Positions 10,337-20,593 of a stretch of 64,000 bases of DNA are shown here, piece by piece. This DNA is from Rhynchopus euleeides (lineage: Eukaryota > Euglenozoa > Diplonemea > Diplonemida > Diplonemidae): positions 1,488,001-1,552,000 of the forward strand of contig OY723290.1 in the NCBI GenBank assembly GCA_963210315.1, given 5' to 3'. Each line of letters starts with the position of its first letter. Position 1 is the stretch's first letter. Under the pieces are notes generated by a model. The model saw only the letters and a list, made by a program, of their open reading frames with translations, was not told the DNA's origin and made no database searches. The translations under genes and the position numbers were made by a program.

Positions 10337-10639
10337 TATACATGTATTTTTACTTGATATACATGTATTTTACATGTATATTTCAGGCATATACATGTAT
10401 TATACATGTATATACTTGTAGTTATACATGTAAAATTTACAAGATCCCACCGTGTTTGACCCCCCCTACCCCCCCCCCCCCCGCCCCCTCTCCCTCCCTG
10501 ACCCCCCACCCCACCACCCACGACTCTTTCTCTCAGCTGCACACCCTGTGCCCCCCCCTCTACCCCCGCCCCCTCGCCATCCCACCACCACACCCCCGCT
10601 GCTTTCCCTGCGGGTGTTGAATTAAGATAAGGCGCAAAG

Positions 10640-11359
10640 ATGCCGCCGAAGATTTCAGACGAAGCTGCCTCGCAGCTTGTGCATGCTCTTCTCCTCCGGG
10701 AGAATCGCCCTTTCAACGCGCAGCTGGTGCAGGATCACACAGCAGGCCAGGTGAAGAAGGCAAACGCGCAGCGGATCTTGGAGCTTGGGGTGAGCGGCGG
10801 GACCTTCCGCGCGAAGGATTTCGGCAAGAACCGGGTTTACTGGCCGGACCAGACGAAGCTCCAGGCTGCCCCTGCCGATGGAGGTGCTGGGGTGGCACAG
10901 CAGCTGCAGGACGCGACGCAGGCTGTGAGCAGGCAGCAGGGCGCTGTGAAGGCGGTGCAGGAATCCATCGCACAGGCGAGGCGGGCCCTCCCAGACACAC
11001 AGCTGCGTGAGGAGGTGGTGCGGCTGCAGGGAGAGTTGGAGGGCCTGCGCAGGGCAGGGTCCCTGCGTGCGGAGGCCAGGCGCTGCGAGGAGGAGGCAGG
11101 GGAGCGGAAGCGGCAGTGCGGAGGGGATGGATCGCCCCGCCCTGCTAAGTCCCGCCGGAGGGACGATGCCACCCTTGCGAAGCTGAAGGGGGCGGCGGCG
11201 AAGGCGGGCCGCGAGCACCTCAGCAGGAGGCGTGCCGCAAAGTGTCTCTTGGATGACATCTGCTCCGGAAGGGACACTCTTCAGAGAGAGGAGCTCTTCA
11301 CCTCACTCGCCCTCCAAAGCGAGCCGGAGGCGGCAGGGGGCCTTGTTTCAAGGGGGTAG
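10640..11359 (+). CDS. HOP2: Hop2 homologue (meiotic homologous-pairing protein, TBPIP family)
   Basis: The product has 239 residues, close to the usual 215-230. Hop2 pairs with Mnd1 in the nucleus and helps Dmc1/Rad51 find the homologous chromosome in meiosis. The N-terminal 65 residues form the family's winged helix: an LxRENRPFNAQ segment, a GTFRAKDFGKNRVYW wing, then a DQ. A long coiled coil follows (about 80-160). The C-terminal part has the KCLLDDICSGRDTLQREEL segment, matching the capping helices that end in a (F/L)-x-x-x-G/A-L pattern. The region 150-185 is more basic and Gly-rich than usual. No intron is seen. The start ATG follows an AT-rich leader. The call rests on the order of domains and motif matches; it is good but not checked by alignment. 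Confidence 0.85.
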   Translation: MPPKISDEAASQLVHALLLRENRPFNAQLVQDHTAGQVKKANAQRILELGVSGGTFRAKDFGKNRVYWPDQTKLQAAPADGGAGVAQQLQDATQAVSRQQGAVKAVQESIAQARRALPDTQLREEVVRLQGELEGLRRAGSLRAEARRCEEEAGERKRQCGGDGSPRPAKSRRRDDATLAKLKGAAAKAGREHLSRRRAAKCLLDDICSGRDTLQREELFTSLALQSEPEAAGGLVSRG

Positions 11360-11462
11360 CCTCGAGAATGGTGGCGGGCCTCGTTAGAATGGAATTCCGG
11401 GTCTCATTTCTCTCTCAGTAGCGCAAGTGGTGTCCATCAAAAAAAAAGGATTGATTGGATGT

Positions 11463-12498
11463 CAGGGCTTTCCCTAAATCGGCACCCGTCTCCCGAGATT
11501 TTCAAAATCTGCCTCCCCCCCTTTTTTTGCAGGCTATTATTTCCCTGTTTCCCCCCTTTTTTTGCAGGCGAGTTGTCAAGGCAGGAATGGACACCCTACT
11601 TGACTAAAGTGGCTGTCAAAAAAATCTTCGGAATGGGTGTGCGCAAATATTGCAAAAGAACACCTTTTTTGGGGTATTGCCGTCCTGGGCGCGCAAAAAA
11701 GGTTCCCATGGGTGACCATGCGGTTTTCGATCTTCCAGGCTCTCTGGGTTCAGGTGAGTACCAGGGATTATTCAGCATTTTCTGGCACATCGTGTCAATA
11801 GCTTGATCACGTGTCGCCGGATGCTGCAATCCTGAAGCAAAATCAGAGCAATCTCGTCAGGTGCAAGACGCCACGTGTGGTCTCCCGTGGTGCTCGTTGT
11901 GTATTCGGCGCAAACACACGACCACCCCTGGTGTGCCTCATCAGGTGTGAGCCAGGATCAGTGGACCGGCAGTTGTCTGCCGCCAATGAGGCTTTCTTAC
12001 ACATCACCACAACGGGTCACAAGGTGACATACGGCCACAGAAGGTCTCACACGGTCATACATGTTCAGGACCTGTCTTGTCCGGGTGAGGAACTAGAGGG
12101 GGGTGAGCTGAACCTTCACGGTGACAACCAGACAGGGGTCTTCACGGGCACCTCATGGCCAAAATGACCCCACCACGATCCGCACAGATTCCAAACGTTC
12201 AAAACAACGGGGTCTTGACAAAACCGATGGGGGGGTCCCGCTGGGTGGGGTGGTGTGGTGCCTCTCAGTCACCTCCTCCCATCACGAGTCGGACTTGAAG
12301 GACTGACTAGATCCAGATTTCACAGGTGAAACTGGGCGCCTACACCCACAAAATGACCCCACTACGATCCGTACGGAGTCCAACAAATGCAATGGCAGCC
12401 CCCAGACTGGGCCCCAGCCTAACCCCCCTTTCCCCCCTTTTTTTGCACCCGTTTTTGGAAATTTGCCCCCCAGACCCCCAGATTTAGGGAAAGCCCTG
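11463..12498. mobile_element. hAT-type non-autonomous element (1036 bp)
   Basis: The ends CAGGGCTTTCCCTAAATC and its inverse are bordered by TTGGATGT (11455-11462) and TTGGATGC (12499-12506), an 8 bp target duplication with one mismatch. Inside are repeated CCCCCTTTTTTTGCA motifs near both ends. Two segments (about 12160-12260 and 12345-12400) match the tandem repeat at 38691-39350 in reverse orientation. No transposase frame is present. Confidence 0.88.
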
Positions 12499-12506
12499 TT
12501 GGATGC

Positions 12507-13017
12507 CACAATGCAATGTCTTGTCCTTTTATGGTTTGTTTGCTAAACCTGCTCAGGTCACGGTAAAAAAGACTGTTGTCAGCGCATGTATGGACACCCA
12601 GCCCATGTGCGCACAAAAGCAAAGTTATTATTATCTCATCCCCCCCGCCTTGCCGGGATGCGATGATAATAAGCTATTCTCGATGTCTCTCATCTTCTCA
12701 AAAAATGGGTCCCCACGGCCCCCACGGCGTGTCCGGGCTGTCAACACGCCAGTCTCTCATTTTAGCAACCCCCCCCTGCAGAATCGCCAGAGGCAGGGGC
12801 GGGGCTGAGTATACCTCTCCATCCCGACACCCCCCCCCCCCTCCATCCCTTCTCTTATTGCCCGCAGAAGTAGCCTTTCCCCCCCCCCCACTCGCCTTCA
12901 GGATATTTGCCTCGCATCCCCCCCGCTCCACCACCTCACCACCCGACTCTCAGGCACGGGCGTCAGGAGCCTATCGCCGGCCAGCCCCCCTCCCCCCTCC
13001 CCCCCCACTCTCCAACG
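12507..13017. other. Intergenic leader of the first adenylate cyclase
   Basis: Rich in C runs and CCCCCC blocks, with no recognisable gene. The open frame of the cyclase extends upstream to 12907 only through a TTG and encodes a Pro-rich stretch, so this part is treated as leader. Confidence 0.6.
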
Positions 13018-15225
13018 ATGGGCTGCTGGAAAAATGCCGTCTCCATCAACGGGGAGCTGTCGGGGCGGACGCGGAGGGAGCGGGAAATCATCCTGTACCT
13101 CTCCAGCGTCGTCGCAGTCATTTCGGGCTTCATGGCCTGCGGGACCCTGATGCGGGCAGGCGTCGGGATGGGGGTCGTGGGTGGGTCTGTCCTCTGCTTC
13201 TTCAACACCGCGGTTGCGATCATCGTGCTGTGCAAGCTCCCCGTCAGCAAGCTGGTGTTTGGGGTGTGTACCGCATCCAATGCACTGGGCATTCTCTGCA
13301 TCGACCTCTACTTCCGGGCGGAGGACTCGCAGACCGCATGGCCAGCCTTCGTCGTCCTCATTGACCTGGTGCTCGTGCTCCGCATGGGCAACGCCTTCGC
13401 TGCCTTCGTTGTCGCCACAATGGTGCTCTGGCTGTGCATCCTCTGTGCGGAACGCAGTGCCCGCTTCGGCCTCTTCGACATTCCCCTGATGGACTCACAG
13501 GAGCTGCGGAGGGAGTACGCCCTGAAGCGTATCTCCTGTGAAACCTTGCCGTGCCCTATCGACTTCTGGACAGCAATGGTGTTCGAAGGCTCGGCGGCTC
13601 TCATTTTTTTCACCGACTTCATCGCAACCCGCGGGTTTGCGCAGCAGGTGGAGAAGGAGCAGCTGGCTATGGCCCGCACCATCCGCACCGTGGAGGAGAT
13701 TGCGAAGCTGCTGGCGGGGTACGACATCGACACCGTCGCCACCCTCCTCGCCGAAGGGGAGGCGGACCTCCCCGATTCGATATACGCAGCGCTGTTCCGC
13801 ATCGAGCAGAACCTGAGGGTGTACCGCCCCTACCTCCCCGTGGCCCTCTTCGAGGCTATCCACCAAGATGACAGGCAGCGGCGCCGCCTCACCATCCTGC
13901 CGCCTGGCGTGTCCACCGGGGAGGCCACCTTTGTGTTCACCGACATACGCGCATCCACCTCCATATGGGAAGCTGCGCAGGACGCGATGCGGCGTGCCAT
14001 CAACGTCCACAACAAGGTGGTGCGCGGGACGATGGATCTCTTCGCGGGCTACGAGGTGAAAACCATCGGCGACGCCTTCATGGTGGCCTTCGACAGCCCG
14101 CTCGCAGGGGTCGACTTCGCCCTCAGTGTCCAGTGGGAGCTGCTGCAGGCAGAGTGGCCAGCAGGGCTGTTCGACGTCCCGATCTGTGCGCGCCGTGATT
14201 CGCTCTGGGGGGGCCTGACGGTGCGGATCGGGGTGAACAGCGGGCCTGTCGCGCTGGAGGAGAACACGCTAACGGGGCGTGTGGACTACCTGGGGCAGGC
14301 CGTCAACATCGCGGCACGCCTCGAGGGGCTCTCCTTGCCTGGCGCGATAGCCATACGCTCCGACCTGTGGGACAGTGTGTCCGACGAGTGCCTCCCTGCG
14401 AGAGCAGGCAACCCCGAGACGGTGGAGATCAAGGGCGTCACCGAGCCCCTCTCCGTGCGGTGCGTGTGGCCCGCGCAGCTGGGCAGCAGGGAGGATCACC
14501 CTCTGGCAGAGTACTTCCCCACCGCACAGGTCACCACGTCGAGCAGCGTCACGTCGTCCTCCTTGTCGGGGTCGTCATACCCCACCCTCGAGATGGTGCC
14601 GCTCTCCCCCACGGCGCATTCGCGGATGCGCTGGGCGATGGCCACAGTGGGGTCTGTCCGCCTGAGATACTCCGAGGCTGACGGCGAAGCAGAAACGGGG
14701 CTCTCCCTCAGCTCCGCCCTCGACGCGGTGGTGCCGCTGCTGGATCAGAGCGGGGGCACTCTCGTGAATGTGCTGGGGAACAGCGTCTGCGTGGGGTGGA
14801 ATCTCTCGCGTGCCGTGCATGCGGATGCGGAGAGCTCCTTGCAGTTCGTCCGCCGCCTCCGCCGCAACATGTCACACTATGTGCAGTCCGCAGGGTTTGC
14901 GAGCGGCAAGGTTCTCTACGGCGATATCGGGACACGGACACAGCGCTTCCTCACTGTCGCAGGCTCCCCTGTGTACACCAGCTGGAGGTTAGCAGAAACC
15001 GCCGCGAAGACCGGCCGGCTGTGCCTCTATGCCTCACCCCCTGGCAAAGGCCTGCCGGCAGCCCTGCGGTGCCAGCTGATGGAGGCCCAGGATGCAGAGC
15101 TCGGTGTTTACGAGCTGCTTGATGACATGCTGTCCGTGGGGTCCTCCATAGCGTCCCCTGACAGGTCGCTGAGCCCTCTGGCACGGTCCATTCCGCACTC
15201 AAGCCTGCGAAACTTTGAGCTGTAG
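13018..15225 (+). CDS. Membrane adenylate cyclase with degenerate second cyclase domain
   Basis: This 735-residue protein should convert ATP to cAMP at a membrane. Residues 23-205 contain about six hydrophobic segments, and a coiled linker (210-290) leads to a class III cyclase domain at 300-480. All key residues are visible: metal-binding Asp309 (FTD) and Asp352 (KTIGD), adenine-contacting Lys348 and Asp423, and Asn430 and Arg434 in the VNIAAR motif. Lys plus Asp predicts adenylate rather than guanylate cyclase. An insert between the two halves of the domain (about 385-400) resembles that of kinetoplastid receptor cyclases. Residues 545-665 keep a cyclase-like GKVLYGDIG...VAGSPVY pattern but lack the metal and base residues, so this is a pseudo-cyclase domain. 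The ATG at 13018 opens directly into a conserved-looking N-terminus. The substrate is inferred and the ligand is unknown. Confidence 0.9.
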   Translation: MGCWKNAVSINGELSGRTRREREIILYLSSVVAVISGFMACGTLMRAGVGMGVVGGSVLCFFNTAVAIIVLCKLPVSKLVFGVCTASNALGILCIDLYFRAEDSQTAWPAFVVLIDLVLVLRMGNAFAAFVVATMVLWLCILCAERSARFGLFDIPLMDSQELRREYALKRISCETLPCPIDFWTAMVFEGSAALIFFTDFIATRGFAQQVEKEQLAMARTIRTVEEIAKLLAGYDIDTVATLLAEGEADLPDSIYAALFRIEQNLRVYRPYLPVALFEAIHQDDRQRRRLTILPPGVSTGEATFVFTDIRASTSIWEAAQDAMRRAINVHNKVVRGTMDLFAGYEVKTIGDAFMVAFDSPLAGVDFALSVQWELLQAEWPAGLFDVPICARRDSLWGGLTVRIGVNSGPVALEENTLTGRVDYLGQAVNIAARLEGLSLPGAIAIRSDLWDSVSDECLPARAGNPETVEIKGVTEPLSVRCVWPAQLGSREDHPLAEYFPTAQVTTSSSVTSSSLSGSSYPTLEMVPLSPTAHSRMRWAMATVGSVRLRYSEADGEAETGLSLSSALDAVVPLLDQSGGTLVNVLGNSVCVGWNLSRAVHADAESSLQFVRRLRRNMSHYVQSAGFASGKVLYGDIGTRTQRFLTVAGSPVYTSWRLAETAAKTGRLCLYASPPGKGLPAALRCQLMEAQDAELGVYELLDDMLSVGSSIASPDRSLSPLARSIPHSSLRNFEL

Positions 15226-18200
15226 GCAGGGTGCAGGCGTGGTGTCTCTTTATTGCTTGCTGCACTGTGCCCTCCATATTCTCCACGGGGAGGGGTGTGT
15301 GGTGTTGTGCCGCAATTCGAGTGGGATGGCGTCGTGTTGGCCTACACTGTTGTCCATATCACACCCCCGCCCGTCTCCCCCTTCCCCTCCTGGCCAGTTA
15401 CACGATATCTACATTCACACCAGTGGCGGTGTTGGGGTGGTCTGATGTATCAGACAGACGCCACTGTAGTTCCCGGGGTGGGTGGTGTGTGGTGCGTATG
15501 CCCTTCGGGGGTTCTTCCTTCTGTATCTGCCCCAGATATATCGCGAGTTCTGCTCACAAAGCAGTGCAAAACCAACCGGAGAAGCCAAAGGAAGAGGTGG
15601 CGCTCGGCAATGCCACCGCACGGCCGGCCATCATGGTGGCACCTCTTCCGCAGGCTGACACAGGGCTGCCAGGAGCAATCGGCAAAGAAAGAGAGGCCGT
15701 CCAGCCCCCTCTGTTCATGAACTCCTGTCTGATTGTATTTTTTGCCGGGGTTCCCACAGGCGGGTTTGTTCCATATGTGCGCTGCCAACAGTACAGTATT
15801 TTTTCCTGTGTCGTGAGAGAAGGTTGCAGCAAAAATGAGCTCGGCAGAGGCACTGGACATATCCGCATGTGTGTACAAACTGAACAACGGGTTCTGGGTG
15901 TACTGTTTGTGGTTCTTTAATTTTTTTGTAAGTTAGACGGGTGTTCTGCGTTCGAAGACAGTGGAGGTATCGTCAGGGTTCGCTCTCCGTAACCTTCACG
16001 AAAAAAAACAAAAGATTACCCCGTGTGTGTGCGTGAGTTTCCTGTGCCGTTGGCTGGAGTTTGCAACCCTGCTCCCCACTCTGTGGTGCCCACAGAGTGG
16101 GTGGCGGGCCGCGTTCCATCGACGGGTGACGCCTCCGACACCCGCTGTCAGTGGACAGCCGGTCGCGTCAGATCGTTTTTTCTTCCTGCATATTTTCCAC
16201 ACCTGACGGCACGCACTACTAGGCTACTTGCAAGTTGGGAGGAAGACGGGCAGAATTTGGAGTGGCGCTCCTTTTTTTTCACCACAACAGGACTCCTGTC
16301 AGCGGCAAAAAATATAGCGGGCAGCCGCTTTGGGTAACACAAGAACAGCCCCCGCAGCACAGGCTGCAGGTGTTGCCTCCTGTGGTTGCCCACGCTTTGG
16401 CGCAGAAGCAACAAAGCCCCTCCTTTTTATTTTGCATATTTCTCGCCCTTGCGTCTGTTTCGGATACGCGATTCTTTCACATCTTGTCTTGTCTTTTTCA
16501 CGTTCTTCCGTGGGGCTCCTTCTTCAACGGCCGTCACTGCCAGACCGGGGGTTTTACTGTCCTCGAATGCGCTGTGGCATCAACTATTCTCTTGGAATAG
16601 GCAGACAATGTGCCACATCTCTTCACGAACTGCAGTTTCTTGAACGAGATGTGTTGATCTATCCCCGACAGGATAATCAAAGGTTCCACCCTGATTTGGC
16701 CAATCCCTCGTTTCCGGCCCGACACCCGCCAAACTCCGCGAAAACCAGGTCAAATCAAGTGGAGGCTGCACTTTCAAAGTCCAGCCACAGAAGGCGCCGC
16801 ATAAGTGCGTGCTTTGGATCTATTGATACGAATTTACACGAACGTATGCTCTCCGTCGCGAGTGGCAGATCCTTGCAGTCGGCCCTCCAGGTCTTTGCTT
16901 TGTAGGGCATGCATGCAAAGGGTATGAGAGGTGTCGCACTTCGTGCTCTCTTGGAAGCAATACCAATAATTGTTTCGAAGAGAGCTTGTTTTGTGCGTCT
17001 CAACATTCTCGAACCGCACATGCAGGCACCAGGAAGCCACGCGCGGAGACTTGTCACGCAAACCACCTCCTCTCTCTCTCTCTTTCTCTCTCCGCCTCTC
17101 CGCTTCTGCCCGTGTTTCCGACTCTTATTCGAACGATTTTTTTTGCCTGTGCCAGGTCTTAGCAGCCCCCGGTGTGAGAGGGCTGCTGTTTCGGGTTCTT
17201 TTGGCGGTCTCGTCGTCTTCCGGACCAACAAGTTAAACAAAGGAGAATACGTCAGATCGGGCAGCCAGAAGAATCCGAATCAGTGATACCCCAGCTCACT
17301 GGGGGGCTGCGAGGAAGCGGGGCCAAGAAGAATCGTTCAAATTGTGCAGCATCAGGGCAGGGACTCTACCCCATCGCCCCATCTCCCTTCCTCCCCCCTC
17401 GTTGTTTGTTGTGAGCCGCATTTTCTCATCATCTTTCCGACACATGTTTACACAATCTGGGAGGAAGATGTTTACACGGCTGGTGGTTGCCTGGTGGTTG
17501 CCTGGCGGCTGCCTGCTTGCCCCATGCTCCTCCGATCCAGCTCAAGAAAAGTTGGATTTGGTCGGCTCTTTGCCTGGCATAATGGACCCAATGGGCTTGG
17601 GGTTTATCGGGCCCCCCCTGTCGTGTGGCTCACTCGTTAGAAAGTAACTCAACACGGCTTGTCGTTTGAATTGTTTAGTGCATGCGGCACATAAGGATGG
17701 ATTGATCCGTCATGTTTGCTCTCACTTACCCTCGAACCCCCCCCTCCCGCTACCTCTCGGCGACTTACTTTTCCATTCACTCTCGGCGATCAAACCCCCC
17801 CGCTACCTCTCCACCCCGTCTTTCTCAGTCCTTTACTCTCCTCTACGTTCTCTATGGCCACCCCTATCCCCCGCCCCCTTTCTGCGATATTTTCAACAAA
17901 CGGGCGAGTCTTGCAGCGATGTTTGGAGGGGGTGGCTGCACACTGTTTCGTCTGTCAAGAAGTGGTGTGAAGGCTGGATGCATGGATGCTTTTTGAAGCA
18001 TTGTGCACGTCTCGACAGTCCAGGGTTTGAGAAACCCCCATAAAGCAAGGAAGGAACACGCAGTGCATGTCACAGCAAGCGAGTGATGGTGCGGTAAAAA
18101 AGAAATGTGCCCTTCAGTGTGGCGCACCCTCCACACACGCGCGGGGTGGTTTGTGTGTCTGATTCGTTCCTCCCTCTGGGAGGTGGTTCCCGGCGGTTCT

Positions 18201-20593
18201 GTCCGCATTGCGGCACACCATTTCATTCGATCATCTTGGGACGTCATCTGGACACCGCCCACCTGTCTCGGGAATGGGTGGTTGCCCATCGATCGGGAGA
18301 AGCAACTTCCCATCGCCCGCTTCCATGTGTTTGCGTTGCGCTCGATGTCTACTTTGGTGGCAATGCGATGGTCTTTCAGGCTTGGAGATGCCGTTCCCTG
18401 GAGCAGCGTGCCAAACAAGCATGCATCCAGGTAGTTTGTTTCTTTCATTCGGGGATCGTCCTTGCGGATGTAGCGCACACATCGGCCTTATCTTTAGCGT
18501 ACGGTGGGACCAGTGTGCTTTGATCCAGCAGAGCAACACCTATTCACGCCAGTACCCCTATCCTCGCACTTGCCGCTCGCGCGCACAAACACTGTCTATT
18601 TGTTCCAGTGAGGTCAAGCGTATCTTTGTTTCACGAGCAGGGTGTGCTGCATGGGTGAAGTGCATCCCATGAGGGGCGCACATCCTGCGAGTCCAATTCT
18701 GCACTTGATTTCTACAGGACACTAAAGTTGTTGCTGACAGTGAGGGCTTTGATTCACAAGTGCAGGTTTGTATCCGTCTTCTCCTTCTTCCGGTCACGTT
18801 GACGTTTGGTGGGGTGGCTGCCAAGTTAAGTTCAAAAGGAGCACCGTGCAGCTGGCAGCTCTGTGGCTCCGCGACTCCAACAAGAATTCAAAGGAACGCA
18901 GTTTCACACCCCCTCACAATCAATGGCATGCGTGGATCAAAGTCTTCACTCGAGGCAATCGCATGGAATCGTTCCCCCATCCCTGGCCCTCTCCCCAGGG
19001 AAGGTCCATATTGGTGGTCTCGGAAGAGCTGGTTGGCTTGGGGCTACACTGCGCGCACGAGTTGCGGAAAATAATGGCTGTGCCTTGTTGGCACGTGCTG
19101 TTTTTTTTGCATTGCAATCCACCGCGCGAAACCGTGCTTGCCCCCCGTTCCCAAACAGGCAATGTCCAGATCCATCCTCACTATTTGTTTTGTTTGCTGT
19201 GCCCAGTTGTTTTTTGCCTGCATCAAGGCTTGATTGCACAGCGGCGTGCCGGCCTCCTTCCAACAGGGTGTCGTGCGAGAGATGTTGCAACATCCTCGCA
19301 TGAGTGAGAACGAGGCAGGGCTGAAGCCTGTTCTCCTCCCCTAGCAGAAAAAAATGTTGTCAGCGTGTGGTCACTCATGTACACTGTACAGTTTGTGAAC
19401 CAGCGCAAAACGTAATCCGCCTGTGCATGGTATTGCCGTGTTCGCTCTCTTTCCCTTTCTTGAATGCGAAGAAAATACCACGCTCAATTACTGTATTCGT
19501 CCTATTTTCACATCCAGCATATGCTGTGACTCGTATGTTATCGGAACACATGTGTTGCGGGCAGGGGGTGGGTCTTGTTTTGTCAGGAAATTCCCTTCTG
19601 CCCGCTGTGCTTTCAGATGAAGGGACCGCATGCTGTGCGACGCTGGTTTGTCAGATGCCCCGTTCTCCTTTTTTGCTGAAAGGCAACCAGATGAGCTATC
19701 TTGCCGGTTCCTTCGACTTGCGCGTCTATCGTGTGAAAAATCACTGGCCAGCAGGTCGGAACCATTTGGAGCGTGGTGTTTCACGCATCACGTCACATAG
19801 AAGGCGCCGTTCAGCTCTGCTAACCGTGCTCACACCGCCCTCTTCATCGGTGAGGGTGTGCTAAAGTGTGCGGAAGCGTCACAAGTTAGCAGAGGGCGAG
19901 ATGGCGGAGCGACGGCGGGACTCCCCGTCTCCTGCTCTCCTTCCATTGTGATGCATCCTGTCCCTATACATACGTACCTGACCGTGCTGCAGATGAACTG
20001 CTGAGACGACACAACACATGATTCGGTACAAACCGTTGTGCAAACCCACACCACCCGAAAGCATGCCCGCTGCTGTCCACCATGGATCCTCTCCATGACT
20101 TGCCCCTGCATCTGTTGTGAGAACATTGGTATGGGTGCCCAGAATCATCTGGGCTGGCCAATAATTCGGCTGAACGAACACCCGAAGCGGCTAGTTGCAC
20201 TCTCTCAAATATAGCGACTGCTCGTGTGATGCTGGTGTGCCTAGGCCTGCGGAAGACACTCGCATGCCGCGGAGTGTGTGCGCCAGTCGGTGCCACCCCC
20301 TGCCCCACCCTCTCCCTCGCACCCCCGCCCTCGGGCTCTGAACCTCACGCCCCAGTTTTTCAGCACCCTGTTTGTTCACGCCTTGGCAAGAACATTCATC
20401 AACAGGTATCATTTCCTTCCGGTGTCCGTCTTTATGATCCTGCCCACATTGATGTCTGTCCCAAACAGTGGTTTTTTTTGTGCCACCTTTTTATAAACAC
20501 ACAGCTTTTCCCGAGCGGAGGAACCCGCCCTTTTTTTTCCCAGTTCTGCTGATAGTGTTCGACACCCCTCTCTTAGCAGAGATGGGTGAATCA
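15226..20593. other. Gene-poor 5.4 kb region
   Basis: No credible gene. Open frames are short, change frame and lack ATG starts. Visible features are a CT microsatellite at about 17070-17110, a GGTTGCCTGGTG minisatellite at about 17480-17515, and a stem-loop with an 8 bp stem at 17161-17187. The + strand frame around 18190-18270 would encode a C2H2-type zinc finger (CPHCGTPF...GRH....H), but the frame has no ATG and only 139 codons. On the - strand, 16834-17061 and 17864-18478 read like decayed coding sequence without recognisable family. The base composition is less GC-rich than in the genes. Confidence 0.5.
17761..17806. repeat. Dispersed short repeat, copy 1
   Basis: The core CTTTTCCATTC followed by CTCTCGGCGATCAAACC and a C run recurs at 30521-30577 and 39739-39800. 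In those two copies it is preceded by AGAAGGTGCTGGGAGA; here the preceding bases differ. Its role is unknown. Confidence 0.6.

Larger units (their letters stand above)
5548..10454. mobile_element. Family A element, copy 1 (4.9 kb, composite)
   Basis: Both ends carry the family-A terminal repeat CACGGTGGGATCTTG in inverted orientation. Just inside each end is an array of ACATGT-containing palindromes. Flanking bases are TT on both sides, whereas the other two copies have TA. The interior holds family C copies (5752-6081, 9176-9520, 9523-9820, 10008-10336) and one family B element (6135-9173). The start of HOP2 lies only 185 bp beyond its right end. No transposase was recognised, so it must be mobilised in trans or be inactive. 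Confidence 0.88.

Noticed and set aside
15231..15920. 229-codon + strand frame just after the first cyclase
   Set aside because: Begins without ATG, is Cys/Trp-rich in a way typical of non-coding GT-rich DNA, and has no recognisable domain.
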